Shown: positions 1-7,600 of the stretch, one piece after another
Position numbering within the stretch: the stretch's first letter is position 1
How the letters are laid out: each line of letters starts with the position of its first letter
NCBI RefSeq assembly: GCF_913054185.1
Contig: NZ_CAJXIV010000010.1
Span: forward strand, 1 to 64,000
Direction: 5' to 3'
Length of the DNA stretch: 64,000 nucleotides
Source: an uncultured Shimia sp.
GTDB taxonomy: Bacteria > Pseudomonadota > Alphaproteobacteria > Rhodobacterales > Rhodobacteraceae
The notes under the pieces: generated by a model
The model's database searches: none
What the model was told of the DNA's origin: nothing
The model's input: only the letters and a program-made list of their open reading frames with translations
Program-made: the position numbers and the translations under genes

Positions 1-96
1 ATTGCCGAAAACGATTATGGCGCCTTGGGGGATACCAGCACGCTGGCTGAACCCGCTGTTGTGGACGATCTCATCGAAAACCGCATGAACCGCTAA
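1..96 (+). CDS. 3' end of an unidentified protein-coding gene
   Basis: The first 32 codons of the window form an open frame ending at a TAA (94-96) and closing with residues [10 protein letters not shown]. The beginning lies outside the window. It is followed after about 50 bases by a good rho-independent terminator on the same strand, which supports this being a genuine gene end. The 31 visible residues are too few to name a family. Confidence 0.6.
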   Translation: MAENDYGALGDTSTLAEPAVVDDLIENRMNR

Positions 97-146
97 GGTT
101 TTCCCCGAAGCCGGGCGTCGATCCATCGCCCGACTTCACTCCCTGT

Positions 147-177
147 CGGGCCGACCTTTGTGTCGGCCCGTTTTTTA
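147..177 (+). terminator. Rho-independent terminator
   Basis: Stem CGGGCCGAC (147-155) pairs with GTCGGCCCG (162-170) and is followed directly by six T residues. It ends the plus-strand gene at the window edge. The T tract touches the stop codon of the convergent MFS gene. Confidence 0.85.
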
Positions 178-1329
178 TTCTGCGGCGGACACCACCGCGC
201 GCCCTGCCCGACGCAGCGCCCAAAGCGCGCCAATCAACGCGGGCGCAATGCAAACAGCAGACAACAGTGACGCCACCGCAAATCCCTGTGTTTCAAACAC
301 CGGCCGAAACGCAGCGGTGCCCACAAACATCGCCACATAGGTGGTCGCGCTGTAAATGCCCATAATGGCCGCCCGCTGACTTGGTGACAGCGCTGTCAAT
401 TGCCCAACAAGGATGTTGAGCCCCAAGTGGTTCACCGCCCCCCAAAGCAGGCACACCCCAAAGATCGCAAGCCCTTGCCCTGCGCATACCGCCATGAGCA
501 GATAAACCAGCAGCAGCGCGCCAAACACCACCGGCGCGGCCCGTGTGGCGCCAAAGCGGTCAATCATCCGATCCAGAGGTGCCACTACGCCAAAACCCAC
601 CCCATAAGTCAGCGCCCCAAGCCCGGCCAGGCCCGTGGAAAAGCCCAGAACTGTGGTGAGATGGGTGCCAAGGAAAGCATAGAGACCGTAAAAAGCGCTC
701 ATGAACGCCACCACCGCCAACAGAATTGGCATAAGCCCCGGCACACGAAACGCCTTAAACGGCGATACAACCTGCACGGCAGGCCGTTGTGGCACCTGCA
801 TCTTCCAGATCAGGACAATCAACCCGGCACTCATCGCCGCCATCAGGCCAAACACAGCCCGCCAATGCAGCATATCCGCCAGAACCGCCGCAAAAGACAC
901 GCCTGCCACAAGGCTCAACGTCCAGCCCGTGAGCACTTTGCCCAGCGTCGCACTCTCCTGCCCCTTGGGGGACACATCAGCCGCCAAGCCGTAGGTGGCT
1001 GGCAACGCTAGCCCCGCGCCAAGGCCTGCCAGCCCCTGCGCCAAGGTCAATGCCTCCAAGGATGGTGCAAAGGCGCTCGTGAACAAAGCTGCCACCAAGA
1101 TCACCAAGGCCAGGATCAACGCGCGCTTCAATCCAATCTGATCCGCGCGTGGCGCCAAAAACAGCGCGCTCATCGCGGTGGCCCCGCCATAAACCGCTGA
1201 CGCCAGCATCACATCAGACGCCGCTTTGCCCTCAAACGCCCCCGCCACATCCGCCGCGATTGGGCTCAACACCAACGAGTTGGACCCGACAACCCCAATT
1301 GCACACATCAACACCCAGACCGGCTTCAT
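175..1329 (-). CDS. MFS transporter, DHA1-type drug/solute exporter
   Basis: A 384-residue polytopic inner-membrane protein with about 12 hydrophobic segments, the size usual for proton-coupled DHA1 exporters. The cytoplasmic loop after TM2 (about residues 58-72, RADQIGLKRAL) resembles the MFS motif A. TM5 carries the GxxxGP-like antiporter region in relaxed form. The substrate cannot be read from the sequence; family members export drugs, sugars or amino acids. It diverges from an Lrp/AsnC-type regulator gene, and the 93-base spacer holds a 9-bp inverted repeat, so local control by that regulator is a reasonable inference. Confidence 0.85.
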   Translation of the reverse strand: MKPVWVLMCAIGVVGSNSLVLSPIAADVAGAFEGKAASDVMLASAVYGGATAMSALFLAPRADQIGLKRALILALVILVAALFTSAFAPSLEALTLAQGLAGLGAGLALPATYGLAADVSPKGQESATLGKVLTGWTLSLVAGVSFAAVLADMLHWRAVFGLMAAMSAGLIVLIWKMQVPQRPAVQVVSPFKAFRVPGLMPILLAVVAFMSAFYGLYAFLGTHLTTVLGFSTGLAGLGALTYGVGFGVVAPLDRMIDRFGATRAAPVVFGALLLVYLLMAVCAGQGLAIFGVCLLWGAVNHLGLNILVGQLTALSPSQRAAIMGIYSATTYVAMFVGTAAFRPVFETQGFAVASLLSAVCIAPALIGALWALRRAGRAVVSAAE

Positions 1330-1336
1330 GACACTC

Positions 1337-1370
1337 TCCGTATTTTTGAGAATGGATAGCCAAATACGGA
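1337..1370. promoter_or_regulatory. Inverted repeat in divergent MFS/Lrp promoter region
   Basis: TCCGTATTT (1337-1345) and AAATACGGA (1362-1370) are perfect 9-bp complementary arms separated by 16 bases. They lie between the divergent MFS gene and the lrp-like gene. Position and symmetry suggest an operator for a dimeric regulator, most simply the neighbouring Lrp-type protein. This is inference. Confidence 0.5.
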
Positions 1371-1422
1371 CAGGATGTTTATGTCATTTTGCAAGATTAG
1401 AAAAATTTCGAATGAGGTTCAG

Positions 1423-1899
1423 ATGACACTCAAAGACAACCAGGGTTTGGACGCCATAGACCGAAAACTATTAGGGCTTCTGTGCGAAGACGCCGAACAA
1501 AGCTACGCCACTTTGGGTGATAAGGTTGGCCTCTCCGCCCCCGCAGTGCATGAACGCGTAAAGCGCTACAAAGCCACCGGCCGTATTTCGAGCGTCACCG
1601 CGCAGCTCGACCCAACAATGACCGGCAAACCGTTTTTGGCCTTTCTGCATGTCGACACCACCGGGTAGGGCAAATCCGCTGCGATGATGGAGTTACGTGA
1701 CCTTCCTGAGCTGGAGGAAATCCATTCTGTCACCGGTGATACCTGTATGCTGCTGAAGGTACGTATGCAGGACTCCAAGGCAATGGAGGCTCTGCTCAAA
1801 CGGCTCTATGACATGCCGGACGTGGTCAGCACAAAAACATATGTGGCGCTCTCCACGTATCTGGAACGTCCCGTGCAAGCAGGCATCACCGAGTTCTGA
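1423..1899 (+). pseudogene. Lrp/AsnC family regulator interrupted by an in-frame amber codon
   Basis: Reading from ATG 1423, the frame encodes an N-terminal winged HTH (about residues 9-60, LDAIDRKLL...GLSAPAVHERVKRY). It enters the RAM ligand-binding domain and hits TAG at 1666-1668 (codon 82). The same frame continues without shift through a normal RAM C-terminus to a TGA at 1897-1899. Without the TAG the product would be 158 residues, the normal Lrp/AsnC length. The context (HVDTTG-stop-GKSA) suggests a former TGG Trp codon changed by one G-to-A transition. Alternatives are amber readthrough, a sequencing error, or an independently translated HTH fragment. It diverges from the MFS transporter, its probable former target. 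Confidence 0.75.
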
Positions 1900-1969
1900 G
1901 CACCCCAGCACATTGTGTCAGCACAATCTTTCTGTTGCCTTGGTTAACCCGCCGCCCTAGCGTGCCGAA

Positions 1970-2893
1970 ATGAACGATCATTCACTCCACCAAGACCGCC
2001 CCCTGCTTGGCATCCTTCTGATGCTTGGCTTTTGTGTACTCGCCCCATTAGGCGATGCTGTGGCCAAACTCCTGTCCGGCGCGGTCCCACTGGGGCAACT
2101 GGTATTCATCCGTTTTGCCATCCAGGCGGTGATCTTGATTCCGATAGTGGTGCTCACCCGCCGCCCCTGGCGCACCTCTGGGCGTGTGTTCAAGCTGGTG
2201 GTCTGGCGCACGCTGCTGCACATCGCGGGCATTGCCTTTATGTTCACCGCCCTGCGCTACTTGCCTCTGGCAGACGCCGTGGCCATCGCGTTTGTCATGC
2301 CGTTCCTCATGCTGATCCTTGGCAAATACGTTCTAAATGAAGAGGTGGGCATCCGACGTCTTATGGCCTGTGTTGTTGGTTTCGCAGGCACACTCATGGT
2401 GATCCAGCCCAGCTTTGTTGAAGTGGGCGCCCCTGCCCTATTGCCACTTGGTGTGGCTGTGATTTTTGCCCTCTTTATGTTGGTCACCCGCCAAATTGCC
2501 AAAGACACCGACCCCATCGGCATACAAGCGGTCAGCGGCGTGCTGGGCTCTGCCTTCATCGCCGTTGCACTTTTTGTCGGACAATCATTGGAGTGGCCCG
2601 CTTTGTCACTTTCCAACCCCAACACCCAATACTGGGGCCTCCTGTTGGCGATCGGCGTGATTGGCACCGCCGCACATTTGTTGATGACCTGGAGCCTGCG
2701 CTACGCGCCATCGTCCACTCTCGCCTCGATGCAGTATCTCGAAATCCCCATTGCTGCCCTGATAGGCTGGCTGGTGTTTGGAGACTGGCCAAACGGGCTT
2801 GCCGCGCTTGGTATCTGCATCACAATGGCCGCCGGTCTTTATGTGGTGTTCAGGGAGCGGGCCACGCTTCAGGCGTCGCAAGCAGCGTCTTAA
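1970..2893 (+). CDS. DMT superfamily (EamA) transporter
   Basis: A 307-residue protein of about ten hydrophobic segments arranged as two EamA repeats (about residues 12-140 and 155-290). The typical end-of-repeat signature LPLADAVAIAFVMPF and the TWSLRYAPSS segment are visible. The family exports metabolites across the inner membrane; the substrate is unknown. The start ATG lies inside a near-palindrome TGAACGATCATTCA that recurs upstream of pepT, so start and regulation may be linked. The 3' end overlaps the convergent thiamine pyrophosphokinase gene by 44 bases. Confidence 0.85.
   Translation: MNDHSLHQDRPLLGILLMLGFCVLAPLGDAVAKLLSGAVPLGQLVFIRFAIQAVILIPIVVLTRRPWRTSGRVFKLVVWRTLLHIAGIAFMFTALRYLPLADAVAIAFVMPFLMLILGKYVLNEEVGIRRLMACVVGFAGTLMVIQPSFVEVGAPALLPLGVAVIFALFMLVTRQIAKDTDPIGIQAVSGVLGSAFIAVALFVGQSLEWPALSLSNPNTQYWGLLLAIGVIGTAAHLLMTWSLRYAPSSTLASMQYLEIPIAALIGWLVFGDWPNGLAALGICITMAAGLYVVFRERATLQASQAAS
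1971..1984. promoter_or_regulatory. Near-palindrome TGAACGATCATTCA, possible operator (copy 1)
   Basis: The 14-mer is symmetric at all but one base pair, in the style of TetR-family operators. It overlaps the start codon of the DMT gene. An identical copy is at 52929-52942, just upstream of pepT. A shared 14-mer is expected by chance somewhere in 64 kb, so only symmetry and location give it weight. Confidence 0.3.
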
Positions 2894-3530
2894 CCAAAAG
2901 CGGCAAAAACGCTTTGGGCAGGATCAGCAACATGCCCGGCCCGTCCATCTCCAGCGTCACCGCCGCAGTTGCCGCATTAGACGTGCCTATTGGCCCACCG
3001 GGCGCAAATTCAATGCCCGCAATCGGCCATTTCAGCCCCTCCGACCGCCCGGTCACATCCCGCATTGGGAACAGCGACACCCGCGTGCCCACAGGCACAT
3101 CCAGCGCAAGTTTGGGAGGCACCGCACACAGCACATCTGTTTCGCCAACCAGCACACAGCGCCGATCCGCACGCTGCACCAGCACGTTATACGCCGCCAA
3201 CTCGTGATCCGTACGTGCGCCTGTAAAGCCGACAGCGACCACCAAAGGAGTCACTATATGGCGCAGCGCTTTGTCAAAATCGGTACTGTCCTGTTCGGTG
3301 ATCTCATGCAATCGCTCCCACGGAATGCTCGCGGCCTGCACCATATCCAAACTGTCCAGATCACCAATCACCGCTTCCGGCATGTGATCCGCCGCCAAAC
3401 AATGCGCTGCACCGCCGTCTGCCGCCACCAGCGTCGGCGCAAGCGCCAATGAGTCGTCTATATCGGAATCGCGCAACGATCCCGCACCAACCAGCGTGAT
3501 TGGTTCCAAACTGTGAACAATAGCTGCCAT
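2850..3530 (-). CDS. thiN: Thiamine pyrophosphokinase (thiamine diphosphokinase)
   Basis: Transfers pyrophosphate from ATP to thiamine, giving the cofactor thiamine diphosphate in the cytoplasm. Family marks in order: an AADGGA segment near residue 35, the metal/ATP site GDLDS, an acidic DSTDFDKAL stretch, and the GFTGARTDHELA motif that closes the catalytic domain. A smaller C-terminal thiamine-binding domain ends near LEMDGPGMLLI. ATG 3530 (226 residues) is preferred to the TTG at 3554 because the family starts close to this point. The gene is convergent with, and overlaps, the DMT transporter gene. Confidence 0.88.
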   Translation of the reverse strand: MAAIVHSLEPITLVGAGSLRDSDIDDSLALAPTLVAADGGAAHCLAADHMPEAVIGDLDSLDMVQAASIPWERLHEITEQDSTDFDKALRHIVTPLVVAVGFTGARTDHELAAYNVLVQRADRRCVLVGETDVLCAVPPKLALDVPVGTRVSLFPMRDVTGRSEGLKWPIAGIEFAPGGPIGTSNAATAAVTLEMDGPGMLLILPKAFLPLLVKTLLATPEAWPAP

Positions 3531-3672
3531 TTCGCCCCGTTTCACCCCTCTCAAAAGCCCCTCGCCACAATTTGGCCTAGAAATGATACCCTGTCTTCCA
3601 CAGAATCGGTCGCGTTTCGACTTTCCTTAGGTGGTAGTTTGATTGCTGAGTAGTGCAAAGGACCCGCAGAAG

Positions 3673-6117
3673 ATGGTTACCAATAACAAAGTGCTCACGG
3701 TGTCTTACGGGACATTCTCCTGCACCCTTGAAGGGTTTGAGGAGTCGTTTGATACAATGAAGGCAATCGCTGAGTATTTCAGGGATCTCGCGGCGGACGA
3801 CCGATATTTCGGTGCAGAGCCCCCGACCCCGGATGCTGAGATGCTTGCCCGCATCGCTGAGAAAGAAATCACCCGCCGCGTCAGTGCGCGTTTGGATCAT
3901 GGCGCCATCGTTTTGAGTGCCGGCGAGCCAAAAGACCAAAGCGACGCGCGGCCCGCAGAAAAGGAACAGCACGCGGCCAAGGCCACGCCAGCACCTGTGG
4001 CGCAAGCAGAGCCGGAACCACAAACAGCACCTGAACCTGTGGCCGAAGCACCTGTGATTGAAGAGGTTGTGGCACAGGCGGCCATGCCAGCCGTTGAGGA
4101 CACACCCGCCGAAGAGCTGATTGAAACACCAGTAGAAGAAGTTGCGGAAGCTGTTGTTGAGGACGCCCCGGTTGCCGCCGAAGAGGAGAACGTTCCCTCT
4201 CCTGTAGAGGAGACCGTAGCGGAAGACGCGCTCGTCGAAGAACCTATGACTGAAGACACCCCTGCTGAAGTTGAAGCAGCCGTGACCGAAGTTGCTGAGA
4301 CCGAGGACCCCGCACCGGAAGTGGTTTCTGAAGGCACGCCTGATCTGGCCTCCGAAGACAACATCGCTGACAGCGTCATGGCCGCCATTGCAGAAGACCG
4401 CCTGCCCGAGGCCGAAAACGCACCCATTATTGCAGAAACCGAAGAGGTCGTCGAGGAAACTGCCGTTGAGGTTGCTTCGGACATCGTTGAGGACACCGTT
4501 GAAGACGTAGACCTCGCAGGCATCTCCGCCGCCGTGTCCGCTGTGGACGCCCTGTCTGATGACCAACTGCAAACCGATTCCGAGGCCGATATTTCCAACC
4601 TTTTGGTTCTGGACGCCCCTGTTGAAAGCAACGGCGAAGACCCGTTTGCCAAGGACGTGGCTGAAGACTCCGTTGAAGCCGCCGATTGGGAAGACGCCGA
4701 CGATGAACCGGAGTTTGAGGAAAACTCCATCGCCGCCAAACTTGAGCGCATCCGCGCCGTTGTTGCCCGCGTGGAGGCTGCGCCGGATACCGCCGCTGTA
4801 GACGCCGAAGACGACCAGCCAGAGCTGACCACTGCCGAGGCCCCTGCTGACAGCAACATCTTCGACGAAGAGTTGGCGCCAATGGATTTGGCCCCGATCA
4901 ACCTCGAAGACGACCACGCTGTGGAGGTCGCCGCTGAGCTGTCCGAAGACATCGTTGTGCCTCAGGCCGAGGTCGAAGACGCCGAAGTGGTTGAAGCACA
5001 AGCTGAAGAGATCGAAGAGGTCGCCGCCGAGCCCGCACCAGAACCAGTAAAGCCCAAAGTCCGCCCTTTGCGTGCCCGTGTTGTGCGTATGAAAAAGGCT
5101 GACTTTGAGGACGCCGTGGCCTCTGGCCAATTGGAAGCCTCTGAGGATGACGACGGCGAAACGGCCCAGGCACCTGCGCCAGAAGCTCCAAAGCCAACCA
5201 GCCTGACTCCCGAAGACGAAGCAGACCTGCTGGCTGAATTGGCGCAAGTGGAAGCCGAGTTGAAGCTGTCCGACGTTGCGCAAGCCGCCCCAAAGGCTGC
5301 CCCGCAAGAAGACGCGCCGGTTGTTTTGGACACACCGATTGCTTCGGAGGTCGAAACAAAAGTTGAGCCTCGCCAACAGCCTGAGCCAGATCTCTCCCGC
5401 CTGATGGCCAAGGCCAACAGCGAAATGGAAGAGCCCCAAGGTAAAGGCCGTCGCAGCGCCATTGCGCATCTGCGCGCTGCCGTTGCCGCCACCCGCGCTG
5501 AGAAGCGCGCTGGCAATGACGGCAAAGGCAAAGACGACACGGTCGCTTACCGCGACGACCTGGCCTCCGTTGTGCGCGCCGTGCCAGGTGGCAAATCCGG
5601 CGAGGCCAAACCGTCCAAATCTGCGGCAGCCCCGCTGAAGCTGGTGGCCGCGCAACGTGTTGATGCCACTGTGCAAAACAAATCCGAACAACCCGCTCAG
5701 TCTGAGACTGAAAGTGTACAAAAAGCCCCCCGCCGCGTCCCTGTTCGTCCGCGCCGGGTGTCTTCTGACCAACTGGACCGCGACGAAGCCGCGAAGTCCG
5801 CTGCCCCGGTCAGCGCCAAAGGTTCCACACTGAGCGGGTTTGCAGACTATGCCGCGAGCATGGGCGCAATCCAATTGCCAGAAAGCACCGAAGCGGCGGC
5901 AGCATACCTGACCTACGTTGAGGGTCTGGAGCGTTTTTCCCGCCCGATGCTGATGCGGATGTCACGGGAGGTGAACATTCCACAATTCACCCGCGAAGAA
6001 GGTCTGCGTGCCTTTGGTCAACTGCTGCGCGACAAGAAGATCGACAAAGTGGCCGGTGGCCGGTTCACCGCCAATGCCTCGATCAACTTTAAGCCACGTG
6101 ACAGCAAAGCTGGTTAA
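3673..6117 (+). CDS. Large acidic low-complexity protein with conserved-looking ends, function unknown
   Basis: Starting at ATG 3673 the product has 814 residues. The first ~75 residues (VLTVSYGTFSC...FRDLAADDRYFG) and the last ~95 (SGFADYAASMGAIQLPESTEAAAAYLTYVEGLERFSRPMLMR is the region; then FTREEGLRAFGQLLRDKKI) look globular. Between them lie about 600 residues rich in Glu, Asp, Ala, Val and Pro, clearly disordered, with basic patches near residues 470 and 680-700. There is no signal peptide or membrane segment, so it is probably cytoplasmic. I recall similar proteins in other Rhodobacterales annotated only as hypothetical or, doubtfully, as chemotaxis proteins. A strong terminator follows, so it is a single-gene unit. 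Function is not inferred. Confidence 0.8.
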   Translation: MVTNNKVLTVSYGTFSCTLEGFEESFDTMKAIAEYFRDLAADDRYFGAEPPTPDAEMLARIAEKEITRRVSARLDHGAIVLSAGEPKDQSDARPAEKEQHAAKATPAPVAQAEPEPQTAPEPVAEAPVIEEVVAQAAMPAVEDTPAEELIETPVEEVAEAVVEDAPVAAEEENVPSPVEETVAEDALVEEPMTEDTPAEVEAAVTEVAETEDPAPEVVSEGTPDLASEDNIADSVMAAIAEDRLPEAENAPIIAETEEVVEETAVEVASDIVEDTVEDVDLAGISAAVSAVDALSDDQLQTDSEADISNLLVLDAPVESNGEDPFAKDVAEDSVEAADWEDADDEPEFEENSIAAKLERIRAVVARVEAAPDTAAVDAEDDQPELTTAEAPADSNIFDEELAPMDLAPINLEDDHAVEVAAELSEDIVVPQAEVEDAEVVEAQAEEIEEVAAEPAPEPVKPKVRPLRARVVRMKKADFEDAVASGQLEASEDDDGETAQAPAPEAPKPTSLTPEDEADLLAELAQVEAELKLSDVAQAAPKAAPQEDAPVVLDTPIASEVETKVEPRQQPEPDLSRLMAKANSEMEEPQGKGRRSAIAHLRAAVAATRAEKRAGNDGKGKDDTVAYRDDLASVVRAVPGGKSGEAKPSKSAAAPLKLVAAQRVDATVQNKSEQPAQSETESVQKAPRRVPVRPRRVSSDQLDRDEAAKSAAPVSAKGSTLSGFADYAASMGAIQLPESTEAAAAYLTYVEGLERFSRPMLMRMSREVNIPQFTREEGLRAFGQLLRDKKIDKVAGGRFTANASINFKPRDSKAG

Positions 6118-6138
6118 GGTAACCCAAAACTGCAAAGC

Positions 6139-6176
6139 AAAAGCCCGATCAACTGATCGGGCTTTTCATTTTTTAC
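6139..6176 (+). terminator. Rho-independent terminator after the acidic protein gene
   Basis: AAAAGCCCGATC (6139-6150), loop AACT, GATCGGGCTTTT (6155-6166), then CATTTTTT. The 12-bp stem has A and T runs on both sides, so it could also act on the minus strand for the convergent DUF4166 gene. Confidence 0.9.
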
Positions 6177-6190
6177 AGCACGGATCGGTT

Positions 6191-6745
6191 TCAGAGCGCG
6201 GGTTTCAGTGACCCTCGATAGCGCACCATCAAGCCGCCGGTTGGCGCATAGAGTGCCACATCAAACTGAAACGTCCCATTCTGTTCAAACTCCCGCGTTT
6301 CACTGAGCGGCAGTAAAAATTTTGGCAAGGGCACGCCCAAACACCATGCACGCCGCACTGGCATATGCACGACGCCATCCTCAACTTTCAGGTCCATTTC
6401 AAACAGAAACGCGCCAAATCGTTCACGAAACCGCCCCGCGCTTGGCGCAAGCTCACACCGCGAGCGCATGACATGCCCGCCAAAATCACGCTCCCAGACC
6501 TCGGCTTTATCGGTCCGCGTCTTGGTCACACGAACTGGACAATTCTCCTGTGTCTGTGGAAAGCCAAAGAACAACGCGACCAACCGCGCGATCCAACCCT
6601 GGCCACGTTCAACCTGTGCACTGCCTTCAAAACAGACCCGCCCCTGAACCTCGTGCAACTGCCGTGTCACCTTTGGCAATTGCTCCCAAGATCCTCCAAA
6701 TGCCGTGCGGAACAGAGAGTTGTCTAACGAAAATGTATCTTTCAT
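6191..6745 (-). CDS. DUF4166 domain-containing protein
   Basis: A 184-residue soluble protein that reads as a single DUF4166 domain: FGGSWEQLPKVTRQLHE at the start, a basic-aromatic core around FFGFPQ and VWERDFGG, and a PLPKFLLP segment near residue 140. The biochemical role is not established. Its ATG overlaps the TGA of the upstream DCC-type gene (ATGA at 6742-6745), so the two are probably translationally coupled and may act in one process. Confidence 0.8.
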   Translation of the reverse strand: MKDTFSLDNSLFRTAFGGSWEQLPKVTRQLHEVQGRVCFEGSAQVERGQGWIARLVALFFGFPQTQENCPVRVTKTRTDKAEVWERDFGGHVMRSRCELAPSAGRFRERFGAFLFEMDLKVEDGVVHMPVRRAWCLGVPLPKFLLPLSETREFEQNGTFQFDVALYAPTGGLMVRYRGSLKPAL

Positions 6746-7209
6746 TTCAACAACAACCGCGCCTTCAACCGCTCATCCGGCAAGGCACACATGTCGCCCC
6801 TGCCAAACATCGCATATCGATTACGGGCAATCCGGCGATAAATCCAATCCTGCAAGCCGCGCGGCAACACTCGTAAAACGCGCAGGCCATGCCCAACGCC
6901 GCCCACTGCCTGCCCGACGCGGATAATCGCATCCAACGAGCCATAGGCTCGCCCATCAAGAATCAGCAGCCAACTTTCCGGGTCTTCCGGTTTCATTCCA
7001 AAGTGGCCTAGCAATGCAGTGCCAAGGTCTGTCTGTCCCGGACAAATGCGAAAATCCTCGTGAGTATCAAACCGCGCAATCATCCGCGCGCCAAATCCGC
7101 ACAACGCGCAATCGCCGTCCATCACCGTTATCGGCCCGGTGTCGTCAAACTCAGGCACATCCGGATCGGTGCGGTAAGAATACGAAGGGCGGTCAATCAA
7201 CTGGGCCAT
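6742..7209 (-). CDS. DCC1-like thiol-disulfide oxidoreductase family protein (DUF393)
   Basis: A 155-residue protein from ATG 7209, which has an AGG-type SD upstream; the frame is open further 5' but adds nothing family-like. Residues 29-37 (VMDGDCALC) give the family's D-G-x-C-x-x-C thioredoxin-like signature. The rest follows the DUF393 pattern, with a DGRAYGSLDAIIRV strand-helix and a C-terminal helix DWIYRRIARNRYAMFG. The family is predicted to be redox-active; substrates are unknown. It heads a two-gene unit with the DUF4166 gene. Confidence 0.85.
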   Translation of the reverse strand: MAQLIDRPSYSYRTDPDVPEFDDTGPITVMDGDCALCGFGARMIARFDTHEDFRICPGQTDLGTALLGHFGMKPEDPESWLLILDGRAYGSLDAIIRVGQAVGGVGHGLRVLRVLPRGLQDWIYRRIARNRYAMFGRGDMCALPDERLKARLLLK

Positions 7210-7266
7210 GGCAGCAACCTGGGTTGACCACCGCCGGCCTGCAACCTGATTTGATAACGAACCCGT

Positions 7267-7300
7267 AAAAACGCAAAACGGCGACACAATTATGCCGCCG
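7267..7300 (-). terminator. Probable terminator of the purA-DUF2842 unit
   Basis: Read on the minus strand, a short CGGCG/CGCCG stem (arms 7296-7300 and 7279-7283) is followed by TTTTGCGTTTTT. The stem is only 5 bp, so the call is moderate. It lies between the stop of the DUF2842 gene and the start of the DCC-type gene. Confidence 0.45.
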
Positions 7301-7325
7301 CTCGCCAAATTTCTGCAAAACCACC

Positions 7326-7568
7326 CTAAGGATCGTCGTCAAACCGCCGCTTGGGCGCATCCGGGTCCGCCTGACCAATGCCTTTGAACACGGATTTAAA
7401 CGGCAGGATCCACACGATCCCAAGCCCCACATACAACAGCAAGGTCACCAACACCGAGTCCGGCGCAATCGTGGTGGCCAGAACCGAGGCCACCAAAATG
7501 TAGATTGGCAAGCCAACCAGCAGCACCAAGAGCGCCACACGGCGACGGGCTTTGTAACTTAGGGCCAT
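7326..7568 (-). CDS. DUF2842 small membrane protein
   Basis: An 80-residue protein with two hydrophobic segments (about residues 10-32 and 38-58) between a basic N-terminus (YKARRR) and an acidic tail (KRRFDDDP). This layout is typical of DUF2842, which is confined largely to alphaproteobacteria and has no assigned function. ATG 7568 has a strong SD (GAGGGG) and is preferred to the longer open frame. It sits 32 bases downstream of purA on the same strand, so it is probably cotranscribed with it. Confidence 0.82.
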   Translation of the reverse strand: MALSYKARRRVALLVLLVGLPIYILVASVLATTIAPDSVLVTLLLYVGLGIVWILPFKSVFKGIGQADPDAPKRRFDDDP

Positions 7569-7600
7569 GTCAGTTTCCCCTCTCAGAGAATGCAATGCGA

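Noticed and set aside
3577-5874. 765-codon open frame on the minus strand opposite the acidic protein gene
   Set aside because: It arises from the GAN/GCN-rich codons of the sense gene read in antisense. Its product is a Phe/Gly/Val/His-rich string with no domain, and the sense frame has sensible ends and a terminator.
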